Shown piece after piece: positions 1 through 5,817 of a DNA stretch of 13,919 nucleotides. The notes beneath the pieces are model-generated. The model saw only the letters and a program-made list of their open reading frames with translations, made no database searches and had not been told where the DNA came from. Origin of the DNA: Flemingiibacterium sp045586505 (lineage in GTDB: Bacteria; Bacillota; Clostridia; Oscillospirales; CAG-272); the NCBI GenBank assembly GCA_045586505.1, contig JAZNAL010000002.1, forward strand, positions 1 through 13,919. Direction: 5' to 3'. Position 1 is the first letter of the stretch, and each line of letters begins with the position of its first letter. A program made the translations under genes and the position numbers.

Positions 1-86
1 ACAATGGCTTGTATGAAAAAGCATAGATAGCAGGACACCAGCGTGTGCTTGTAGGTAAGTTTCATTTGCTTTGATAGATCTCCTTG

Positions 87-249
87 TGATATGGTGGTAA
101 ATTATCGTTTAGCGGTCCTAGCGACGCTCTGCGTCGCTGCGGGCAGGTGGGGGGAACCATTTGCTCTCAGACGCCGATCCGAAGGTTCCCCCCTCTGCAC
201 TCCCTCTTCCTTGGCTCGGCTAAACGATAATTTACCAAACACTATATCA
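87..249. repeat. long imperfect inverted-repeat (hairpin) element, MITE-like or structured RNA
   Basis: The two ends are inverted copies. A perfect 19-bp arm at 95-113 (TGGTAAATTATCGTTTAGC) pairs with 219-237, and TGATAT at 87-92 pairs with 244-249 across a small bulge. Further in, GGGGGGAACC at 149-158 pairs with 184-193, and GCAG at 143-146 pairs with CTGC at 195-198. A separate nested hairpin lies on the left side: AGCGACGC (120-127), loop TCT, GCGTCGCT (131-138). No reading frame is evident and I see no clear target-site duplication. The element begins about 12 nt after the stop codon of the minus-strand gene ending at 261, so it would form the 3' end of that transcript. It may be a miniature inverted-repeat element, a dispersed palindromic repeat or a structured RNA. 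The pairing is seen directly; the nature of the element is inference. Bases 1-86 show nothing recognisable. Confidence 0.75.
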
Positions 250-260
250 AATTTTTAACT

Positions 261-527
261 CTATTCCCCGGGAATAACTCCATCACCCTCCCGCGAGGTC
301 ACGGGAACATCGCGGATCGACATGAGCGACTCCGCTTCTTCATCTGTTTCGGGTATGGTGACCGCAATTCCCGTACAGTCTGTGGCGGATGCAACGGAGC
401 CGTGCAGGAAAGCGTCCTCGCAGGGGTATTTTGTGGGAAATTCAAAGGGCTCAGGCGGCGGATATGCGCCAATAAAGTGATCGTTAGTGCTCTTTAAGAT
501 CTTGACTTTGGGTACGTTCTTTTTCAT
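261..527 (-). CDS. uncharacterised 88-residue protein translationally coupled to spoVT
   Basis: I do not recognise this family. I chose the ATG at 527 because a GAGGTG ribosome binding site lies at 532-537, 4 nt upstream; a GTG at 539 would give 92 residues and overlap the spoVT stop as GTGA. Either way the gene follows spoVT with almost no gap and should be on the same transcript, so forespore expression is plausible. The protein starts with a lysine-rich stretch (MKKNVPKVKILK), then has a proline-rich segment (PPPEPFEFP) near residue 20, two cysteines (about 36 and 51) and an acidic C-terminal half. There is no signal peptide or membrane helix, so it is probably soluble. It ends at TAG, about 12 nt before the inverted-repeat element. 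A small spore-associated protein is possible, but only context suggests it. Coding status is supported by the binding site and operon position, not by homology. Confidence 0.6.
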   Translation of the reverse strand: MKKNVPKVKILKSTNDHFIGAYPPPEPFEFPTKYPCEDAFLHGSVASATDCTGIAVTIPETDEEAESLMSIRDVPVTSREGDGVIPGE

Positions 528-535
528 GCCGCACC

Positions 536-1081
536 TCACGCTTCGATCTGCTTTGCAAGAAACGCCGCCGCTGTACCGATGAGCTTGGTTTCAACATCTC
601 CATCTACAGGCTCGGCGTCGGGAATGTGGACGGATGCCACGCATCCGATAAGATCACCGTCGGCGATTATTGGCATGGCGCAGGATACAGAGGCGCTGGT
701 GGATTCAGAGGTAATCTTCACGGGCTGGGAGCCTTCAAGGTAGCGGTAGTTGCCGCGCCCCTCAACGATCTCCTCAAGCTCGCTAGAGAGCTTCTTGTCG
801 AGGTATTCCTTTCTCGGAAGTCCCGCGCAGGCGATAACCGCGTCGCGGTCGCATATCACAACCGCCATGCCGGCGATACGGTACAAGGTCTCCGCATACT
901 GTGCGGCAAATGCATTCAGTTCACCTATAGGTGAATATTTTTTGAAGATGACTTCGCCTTCGCGGTCGGTGAATATTTCAAGAGGATCACCCTCGCGAAT
1001 ACGCATGGTGCGGCGGATCTCCTTGGGGATTACGACACGTCCAAGGTCGTCGATGCGTCTTACTATTCCGGTTGCTTTCAT
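536..1081 (-). CDS. spoVT: stage V sporulation protein T (AbrB-family forespore transcription regulator)
   Basis: SpoVT is a DNA-binding regulator that tunes the sigma-G regulon in the developing forespore and affects spore coat, cortex and germination properties. The 181-residue product matches the family length (178 in Bacillus subtilis). Residues 1-50 are the swapped-hairpin AbrB domain, beginning MKATGIVRRIDDLGRVVIPK and containing REGDPLEIF, nearly identical to Bacillus SpoVT as I recall it. Residues 56-181 form the GAF-like ligand-sensing domain, with the pattern VVICDRDAVIA and a C-terminal AAAFLAKQIEA helix. I chose the ATG at 1081 because homology begins there and AAAGGAG lies at 1093-1099. 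An upstream in-frame start at 1120 would sit at or near the expected transcription start and lacks a binding site. The stop overlaps the alternative GTG of the next small gene. The promoter resembles a sigma-G site, and a decayed copy of the gene's 5' end lies just upstream. Confidence 0.96.
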   Translation of the reverse strand: MKATGIVRRIDDLGRVVIPKEIRRTMRIREGDPLEIFTDREGEVIFKKYSPIGELNAFAAQYAETLYRIAGMAVVICDRDAVIACAGLPRKEYLDKKLSSELEEIVEGRGNYRYLEGSQPVKITSESTSASVSCAMPIIADGDLIGCVASVHIPDAEPVDGDVETKLIGTAAAFLAKQIEA

Positions 1082-1120
1082 ATATGATAAATCTCCTTTG
1101 GTTTTAATGTGATACGACAA

Positions 1121-1149
1121 TAGTATCTGTAAAACGTGGAGATTTATAC
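1121..1149 (-). promoter_or_regulatory. sigma-G-like promoter of spoVT
   Basis: Reading the minus strand, GTATA (1145-1149) is followed by a 17-nt spacer and GATACTA (1121-1127). This fits the forespore sigma-F/sigma-G pattern (GHATR, about 17 nt, CATNHTA) except for the first base of the -10. It would start transcription near 1113, leaving a leader of about 33 nt that contains the spoVT ribosome binding site. SpoVT is a known sigma-G-dependent gene in Bacillus. The same two boxes with the same 17-nt spacing recur upstream at 1325-1353. The match is seen in the sequence; promoter activity is inferred. Confidence 0.6.
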
Positions 1150-1208
1150 TTCAGGAAAAATTTAATTCCGTGCGAACAAATCAATTATATCATATTTATT
1201 TAGAAAAT

Positions 1209-1292
1209 TTAACTGTTATTTCCAAGCCGCGCTAAGATTTCATTCGTTATAACGACACGTCCGAGGTCGTCAATTCTTCGTACACTTCCCAT
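1209..1292 (-). pseudogene. truncated spoVT (AbrB-domain) copy
   Basis: An ATG at 1292 opens a 27-codon frame whose product contains VRRIDDLGRVVI, the signature of the SpoVT AbrB domain. It continues TNEILARLGNNS and stops at TAA, where the intact protein continues PKEIRRTMRIREGDP. Only the first 20 or so residues are recognisable. The similarity continues upstream at the DNA level through the promoter boxes (see 1325-1353), so this looks like a tandem copy of the spoVT promoter and 5' end. The leader is shorter than that of spoVT and lacks the AAAGGAG site, so translation is doubtful. It could instead be the remnant of a separate AbrB-family paralogue, or a short peptide under selection. It is too short to fold as an AbrB domain. 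Confidence 0.75.
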
Positions 1293-1324
1293 TGAGTTAT
1301 ATAAAATTACTTTATATACGATAA

Positions 1325-1353
1325 TAGCATTTGTACAACGCTGAAATTTATAC
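1325..1353 (-). promoter_or_regulatory. duplicated sigma-G-like promoter in front of the truncated spoVT copy
   Basis: On the minus strand GTATA (1349-1353), a 17-nt spacer and AATGCTA (1325-1331) repeat the layout of the spoVT promoter, with clear similarity in and around the spacer (GTATAAAT then later CGTTNTACA). The -10 keeps the ATNCTA core. If active it would drive a transcript through the truncated copy towards spoVT, so it could be a second upstream promoter for spoVT. The duplication is seen directly; activity is inference. Confidence 0.5.
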
Positions 1354-1381
1354 TTTTACGGTTCTTATATAGATATAATTC

Positions 1382-1416
1382 AACAGCGGAGTGAAATTCA
1401 CTCCGCTGTTCTTTTT
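1382..1416 (+). terminator. orphan rho-independent terminator
   Basis: A perfect 12-bp stem, AACAGCGGAGTG (1382-1393) with CACTCCGCTGTT (1399-1410), encloses the loop AAATT and is followed by CTTTTT. The U-run lies on the plus-strand side, yet no plus-strand gene precedes it in the window. On the minus strand no good U-run follows. It could be left from a lost gene, or shield the region from leftward or rightward read-through. Confidence 0.75.
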
Positions 1417-1504
1417 ACCGCTCTATGTATACTACTATGAACTATTCCGAGACACTCAAAAACGCATGTTAGTATGTAAAAAAAGAAAAATCTTACCGAA
1501 AGGA

Positions 1505-1533
1505 TTGACTTTTTTAGCCTATTGTGATAAACT
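1505..1533 (+). promoter_or_regulatory. candidate sigma-A promoter of the FAD oxidoreductase gene
   Basis: TTGACT (1505-1510), a 17-nt spacer and TAAACT (1528-1533) preceded by an extended TGA (1525-1527) make a plausible extended -10 promoter. It predicts a start near 1540 and a leader of about 94 nt before the ATG at 1634. The surroundings are AT-rich, so a chance match is possible. Confidence 0.45.
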
Positions 1534-1598
1534 GTATATAGTAATGTTTAGTGGATAAGAAACGAGAAAATCTTATACCGCACAAATCTTTTTTTACG

Positions 1599-1608
1599 AA
1601 CGATCGTT
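1599..1608. promoter_or_regulatory. candidate operator palindrome AACGATCGTT
   Basis: A perfect 10-bp palindrome lies in the leader of the FAD oxidoreductase gene, 25 nt before its start codon. Its position and symmetry suit a repressor of the TetR type, but no such regulator is encoded in the window. It is short enough to be coincidental. Confidence 0.25.
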
Positions 1609-1633
1609 ATATGATGAAGAAAGGTTATTTTTA

Positions 1634-2800
1634 ATGAAAAACTATGATGTAGCAGTATGCGGTGGTGGATTTGCAGGAATTTCGGCTGCGCTTGCTGCGG
1701 CGCGCGAAGGTAAAAAAGTTATCCTTTTTGAAAAAGAATATATGCTGGGCGGATTAGGAACAGCAGGACTTGTTACAATATATTTACCACTTTGCGACGG
1801 CTTTGGGCATCAGGTTTCTTTTGGTATTGCAGAAGAATTATTAAAGCTTTCTATTACCTACGGCGCTGAAGATAAATATCCGGAAAACTGGCTTGATAAT
1901 ATCGGTACAAGAACTGAAAAAGACAAACGTTATTTGGTGCAATACAATCCACAGTTATTTGCAATTCTGGCGGAAAAACTGCTGTTAGAAAATTGTGTAG
2001 ATATTCTTTATGGAAGTTATGTTGTGGATGTTTCCACTGAAAACGGCCGCATCACTAAGCTTTATGTAGAGAATAAATCCGGTCGAACTGCCTATTCTGT
2101 CGGCTCGGTTGTAGACGCCACCGGTGATTGCGACATTGCCCATTTCGCAGGCGTACCTACCGCCCTTTTTGAGCAAGGAAATGTTCTTGCTGCGTGGTAT
2201 TATTATACCAATCCAAGCGGCTATCATCTGCAAATGGTTGGTGCTTCGGATACTCCCGAAGAAGAACGGACAGGAAAGGAAGAAAAACCTCTTATCAGCC
2301 GCCGCTTTACCGGTCTTGACGGGAAAGAACTATCCGAGCAGGTATGTCTTTCGCATAAAACAACGCTGGAACATTGGCTGAATAAAAGAAAAACCGACAA
2401 AGAGGCGGTTATTTCCACCATCGCAACCATCCCTCAAATTCGTATGACGCGAAAAATAGTTGCTGAATATGAACTTGCACATACCGAAATGCACACCTTT
2501 TTTGAAGACTCCATAGGTATGGTTTCAAATTGGAAAAAGCGCGGCCCAATCTATGAAGTTCCTTTCAGAACCCTCTATAACAAAAAAATGAAAAATTTAG
2601 TCGTTGCAGGACGTTGTACATCCGTTAACGAAACCTTGTGGGATGTGATGAGAGTAATTCCGTGCTGTGCCGTAACCGGTCAGGCAGCAGGCACTGCTGC
2701 TGCAATGACCGATGACTTTTCTGCTCTTGATATTTCAAAACTTCAAGAGAAATTAAGAAACAACGGTGTCGTTATTCACGAAAAAGATATTCTCGAATAA
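1634..2800 (+). CDS. FAD-dependent oxidoreductase (FAD_oxidored-type)
   Basis: This is a 388-residue cytoplasmic flavoprotein of unknown substrate. The N-terminus carries the FAD dinucleotide-binding fold: YDVAVCGGGFAG (residues 4-15, GxGxxG) and the ribose-binding acid in LFEKE (31-35), followed by GGLGTAG (39-45). VVDATGDCDIAHFAG (159-173) is the conserved ATGD segment. The C-terminal part has VVAGRC (323-328) and the family-typical AVTGQAAGTAAA (346-357). Family members I recall are often somewhat longer. There is no signal peptide or transmembrane helix. The ATG follows AAAGG at about 9 nt. A candidate promoter and a palindrome lie upstream and a weak hairpin downstream, so it is probably a single-gene unit. 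Its codons look more AT-rich than those of the minus-strand operon, which could mean acquisition by transfer. The fold is clear; the reaction cannot be read from the sequence. Confidence 0.88.
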   Translation: MKNYDVAVCGGGFAGISAALAAAREGKKVILFEKEYMLGGLGTAGLVTIYLPLCDGFGHQVSFGIAEELLKLSITYGAEDKYPENWLDNIGTRTEKDKRYLVQYNPQLFAILAEKLLLENCVDILYGSYVVDVSTENGRITKLYVENKSGRTAYSVGSVVDATGDCDIAHFAGVPTALFEQGNVLAAWYYYTNPSGYHLQMVGASDTPEEERTGKEEKPLISRRFTGLDGKELSEQVCLSHKTTLEHWLNKRKTDKEAVISTIATIPQIRMTRKIVAEYELAHTEMHTFFEDSIGMVSNWKKRGPIYEVPFRTLYNKKMKNLVVAGRCTSVNETLWDVMRVIPCCAVTGQAAGTAAAMTDDFSALDISKLQEKLRNNGVVIHEKDILE

Positions 2801-2812
2801 TTTCAACTCAAA

Positions 2813-2846
2813 CAAGCGGAGTGATTTTCAGCTTGCTTTAAATTTT
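2813..2846 (+). terminator. weak hairpin terminator after the FAD oxidoreductase gene
   Basis: CAAGC (2813-2817) pairs with GCTTG (2831-2835) around a 13-nt loop, with a possible bulged A:T extension, and TTTAAATTTTT follows. The stem is short. The position 13 nt after the stop codon is what favours a terminator. Confidence 0.35.
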
Positions 2847-2920
2847 TCTACAACACTATGTATCGCTATGCAAAGCTTTTCGAAAGGTATCAATGTCAGA
2901 CGAGCGTGTTTAATTTTCAA

Positions 2921-2949
2921 TTGACAATATTCAATGCGTATGATATAAT
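2921..2949 (+). promoter_or_regulatory. near-perfect sigma-A promoter of the hydrolase gene
   Basis: TTGACA (2921-2926), exactly 17 nt, then TATAAT (2944-2949) preceded by an extended TGA (2941-2943). It predicts a start near 2956 and a leader of about 36 nt holding AAGGAG at 2979-2984. Both boxes match consensus fully, implying strong constitutive transcription unless repressed. Confidence 0.88.
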
Positions 2950-2991
2950 AATTTTGGGCATCTATCCAAATACATAATAAGGAGCAAAATC

Positions 2992-3660
2992 ATGGAGGAA
3001 AAAATATTTGAAGGCTTAAAATACCTGATCTCTTACCCGAAGGAATTCAGCGAAGATAAGAAATACCCGCTGTTAATATTTCTTCATGGTGTAGGCTCAC
3101 GCTCGGAATATACCACTAAGCTGCAAAACAACATATGTTTAACAAAGCTTCGTGAGCGTCAGGACGCAAGAGGTTATATCGTCTTAGCCCCTCTTTGTAT
3201 GAGAGGCAACTGGAGTGAGTGGATGCATGTAGTTCTTCGCCTGATAGAATCAATGCGAGAGCTTTCTTACATCGACAAGACCCGCGTCCATATTACCGGA
3301 GTGAGTATGGGCGGATACGGAACATGGGCACTTTCTATACTTCGTCAAGATTGGTTTGCTTCGGCGATGCCTTTGTGCGGCGGAGGAATTCCCGCATTTG
3401 CCAAATATCTGGTAGATCTCCCCATACGTGCCTTTCACGGCCTTCGCGACCAGGTAGTAGACCCTATCGAGAGCCTGGAGATGGTAAAAGCGGTGAATAT
3501 AGGAGGAGGTCATGCCGAGCTTATTCTCTTCCCGGATCTCAAGCATGATTGCTGGACAACGGTTTATTCCGATGAAAGAAACTACGACTGGCTGCTCGCG
3601 TTTACCACAGAGCGTGACAAAACATTGGTGGAAGAGCTAACCGGCGACTATTATGGCTAA
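2992..3660 (+). CDS. alpha/beta-hydrolase, carboxylesterase/prolyl-oligopeptidase-like
   Basis: The 222-residue protein is a compact single-domain serine hydrolase. PLLIFLHGVGS (26-36) supplies the HG oxyanion-hole strand. GVSMGGYG (103-110) is the nucleophile elbow with Ser105. FHGLRDQVVD (148-157) carries the likely catalytic Asp153, and LKHDCW (183-188) the catalytic His185, giving a complete Ser-Asp-His triad. There is no signal peptide, so it should act in the cytoplasm. Related proteins are annotated as phospholipase/carboxylesterase or PHB-depolymerase-like esterases; the natural ester or peptide substrate is unknown. The ATG is set by AAGGAG 7 nt upstream. The gene stands alone, with its own consensus promoter and a strong terminator, convergent with the S-layer-homology gene. 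No functional link to the preceding oxidoreductase can be shown. Confidence 0.88.
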   Translation: MEEKIFEGLKYLISYPKEFSEDKKYPLLIFLHGVGSRSEYTTKLQNNICLTKLRERQDARGYIVLAPLCMRGNWSEWMHVVLRLIESMRELSYIDKTRVHITGVSMGGYGTWALSILRQDWFASAMPLCGGGIPAFAKYLVDLPIRAFHGLRDQVVDPIESLEMVKAVNIGGGHAELILFPDLKHDCWTTVYSDERNYDWLLAFTTERDKTLVEELTGDYYG

Positions 3661-3691
3661 ACAGCTATAACGCGCCCCGATAATAAACATT

Positions 3692-3724
3692 ACAGCTGAG
3701 TGAATATCACTCAGCTGTTTTTTT
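3692..3724 (+). terminator. strong rho-independent terminator of the hydrolase gene
   Basis: ACAGCTGAGTGA (3692-3703) pairs perfectly with TCACTCAGCTGT (3707-3718) around a 3-nt loop and runs into seven T residues (3718-3724). It sits between convergent genes. For the minus-strand gene ending at 3736 the same hairpin lacks a good U-run but could still act weakly. Confidence 0.9.
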
Positions 3725-3735
3725 GGTTCTATTTA

Positions 3736-5799
3736 TTATTTCCCGTCACCAAGCCCTGCCATTGCGTAAGCTATTTCGGCACGTTCAGCCGGATACTTAG
3801 GCATAAGCATTCCGTCTCTTATGTAAATAAGACCGACCGCGTCGCACCATGCCATTGCTAACTCAGCCCAATCGGATGTATTGTAGGCATCGGGGTAATC
3901 AAGTACCAGAGTATCGGCAAAAAGCATACCGCCCTTGTTTATGGCATAACGATAGATCATCGCCGCAAGCTGTTCACGTGTGATCTCTCCTGTTGGGTCA
4001 AACAAGCTGTCGCCGATACCATTTACTATTCCGTTTTCCTCAGCCCAAACGACAGCGGCTGTGTACCATTCGCCTGTTGCAACATCCGTGAAAGGATTCT
4101 TCTTAGCAGGCGCGGGAGAACCCTCCATACGCCATAAAACAGTTGCGATCATGGCACGCGTGGTTGTATCGTGCGGAGCAAATGTGTTTTCGTTGTAGCC
4201 GCTCATAATTCCTGCAGCTATAACGAAATCGACAGCTTCGTGGTACCATGCTTCCGTATTAACGTCAGTGTACGCTTTGGAGGAACAAATATGGAACTGC
4301 GGCTCTGCCGAGACATCAGGAACAGTGACGGGCTCTGTGTCATCGGCTGCTGTTTTGTCCTCAGATTCATCAGCCGCAGATCGAGTCTCTTCTTCATCTT
4401 TTTTAGCTTTTTCCTTATAATGCTTTACTGCGCCATCGTATTCTTCTTCAAATTCTACGTAAACGGTTACGTCATCGTCAGGCATTGTGAAGTAATACTC
4501 CCCATCATCCTCAAAAACGCGCACCTTTTCATCGGATTTACGGGGCTGAACCTTTATACCGTCAAGCGATGCACCTTTTTCGGGATCTGGGTATATGTAT
4601 ACCTTTTCGCCCTTCTTGTTATCATCGGAGGACAGCTCAACAGAACCGAGATCCTCATCAAAAACAAGTTCTGCAGAGTGTTTCCCGGTAGTTCTGGATA
4701 TAGAAAAATCGACATCACAAATTACTCTCGCATCGGGCATGACAATACTGTATCTGTCAAGCACCTTATCGTATTCATAGTCGATCTCCTCTAATGTTTC
4801 TTCGTTGTTAAACTGTATATCGCCTACCTTGTAACCGATCTTCGGCTCAATGTAAAAATATACGGTCTCGCCCTTTTTTGCCTTCGCCGCTGACTTTTCA
4901 ACCGTACCGTATTCCTTGTCATACATACAGGTTATCTTTCGAAGTCCGTCATCGGCAGTTATGTAATCAGCATAGACAACACCGTTTAACCGCGGCATAT
5001 GGAAAGTGTATGTACCGTCCCCCATATCTTTTGCGTCCGTGTAATCATCAATTCCCGAAATGGGGAAATTTATATAAACTCCGGTAACGGTAATTCCATC
5101 CTGCGGAAGAACCTTTACAGTTACCAATGAGCCCGGAAGATAATAATCCTCCTCAAGTGCAATAAGCCCTTTGCTGTCGGAGCCGACCTTTAGGGTATAC
5201 CTTTTTGATATTTTTTCGTATTTTACCGTTACCTCGGTGTCTCCTGAGGGCATTATGAAATAATGTGTATACCTGCTGAGACCGCTGTTATAATGAGTAC
5301 AGCTTCTTTTATCACCTCTGACAGTATATTCTGCATATGTCGGGAGATATCCCGCCATGACCTCGGCATAAACATACACCTTATCACCGGGCAGGGCTTT
5401 ATCGACATTGGTGCTCATAACGGCACCGTCAACGTTGCTTTTCACCGTGATGTTACCCGGCTCGGGAACGATAACCGTAGCCTTAATCTCAACATCTGAA
5501 TCAGGCATGGTAAACGAGAATATATGCTCGGAATTCGGGTAAGGAGTCAGAGTCAGTTCCTCACCTGTCTTGCTTGCATATGCCTTTATCTCATCGAGCT
5601 CGTATCCGTATATTAATGTGTAGCCAAACTCCACGTTTTGGCCGACAAGGTATTCGTAGTTGCTTTTTCGAAGATACAGATTTACTCCCTTTTCCGAGGT
5701 GAGCTTAACACTGTATTTTTCAATATCACTCGCAAAAACGTGAACGGTCATCGTAATCAAAACTACTGCCAAAAGTAAAGCTGAGACAAATTTTTTCAT
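3736..5799 (-). CDS. secreted S-layer-homology protein with InlB-like repeats
   Basis: The 687-residue product is a predicted cell-surface protein. Residues 1-23 form a signal peptide (MKKF, hydrophobic core, cleavage after VFA). Residues 31-450 hold about five diverged beta-rich repeats of 70-85 residues. Each closes with MP followed by a beta strand: MPDSDVEI (99), MPSGDTEV (183), MPRLNGVV (268), MPDARVIC (354), MPDDDVTV (439). This resembles the divergent InlB B-repeat family of Firmicute surface proteins. A charged low-complexity linker (455-500) leads to three SLH motifs at about 509-558, 568-617 and 630-684; the TRAE-like cores read TRAM, TREQ and ERAE, the last motif being most degenerate. 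SLH modules bind secondary cell-wall polymer without covalent attachment. The ATG has GGAGG 5 nt upstream. It starts 18 nt after the truA stop, so it may be the last gene of that operon. Ligand and role are unknown. Confidence 0.9.
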   Translation of the reverse strand: MKKFVSALLLAVVLITMTVHVFASDIEKYSVKLTSEKGVNLYLRKSNYEYLVGQNVEFGYTLIYGYELDEIKAYASKTGEELTLTPYPNSEHIFSFTMPDSDVEIKATVIVPEPGNITVKSNVDGAVMSTNVDKALPGDKVYVYAEVMAGYLPTYAEYTVRGDKRSCTHYNSGLSRYTHYFIMPSGDTEVTVKYEKISKRYTLKVGSDSKGLIALEEDYYLPGSLVTVKVLPQDGITVTGVYINFPISGIDDYTDAKDMGDGTYTFHMPRLNGVVYADYITADDGLRKITCMYDKEYGTVEKSAAKAKKGETVYFYIEPKIGYKVGDIQFNNEETLEEIDYEYDKVLDRYSIVMPDARVICDVDFSISRTTGKHSAELVFDEDLGSVELSSDDNKKGEKVYIYPDPEKGASLDGIKVQPRKSDEKVRVFEDDGEYYFTMPDDDVTVYVEFEEEYDGAVKHYKEKAKKDEEETRSAADESEDKTAADDTEPVTVPDVSAEPQFHICSSKAYTDVNTEAWYHEAVDFVIAAGIMSGYNENTFAPHDTTTRAMIATVLWRMEGSPAPAKKNPFTDVATGEWYTAAVVWAEENGIVNGIGDSLFDPTGEITREQLAAMIYRYAINKGGMLFADTLVLDYPDAYNTSDWAELAMAWCDAVGLIYIRDGMLMPKYPAERAEIAYAMAGLGDGK

Positions 5800-5817
5800 T
5801 TTAACCTCCGAAAATTT

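Larger units (their letters stand above)
1121..1633. other. 513-nt stretch without an intact gene
   Basis: This AT-rich stretch holds, from left to right: the spoVT promoter, a decayed spoVT 5' copy with its own promoter-like boxes, a plus-strand terminator hairpin, and the presumed promoter and leader of the FAD oxidoreductase gene. Two similar short words, AAAAATCTTACCG (about 1486-1498) and AAAATCTTATACCG (about 1567-1580), recur in the last part with no clear meaning. No RNA gene is recognisable. Confidence 0.7.

Noticed and set aside
750..1112. 120-codon plus-strand frame opposite spoVT
   Set aside because: Ser/Arg-rich antisense shadow; spoVT on the other strand is unmistakable.
1082..1120. 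Longer spoVT start at 1120
   Set aside because: Homology begins at the ATG at 1081, which has AAAGGAG; the upstream start would fall at or next to the predicted transcription start.
1184..1212. Sigma-A-like boxes on the minus strand (TTAAAT, 17 nt, TATAAT) upstream of spoVT
   Set aside because: The -10 is perfect but the -35 is poor and the surroundings are very AT-rich; kept only as an alternative.
4171..4794. 207-codon open frame on the plus strand inside the surface-protein gene
   Set aside because: It is antisense to a gene with signal peptide, repeats and SLH motifs; its translation is low-complexity Phe/Ile/Val-rich with no family match that I recognise.
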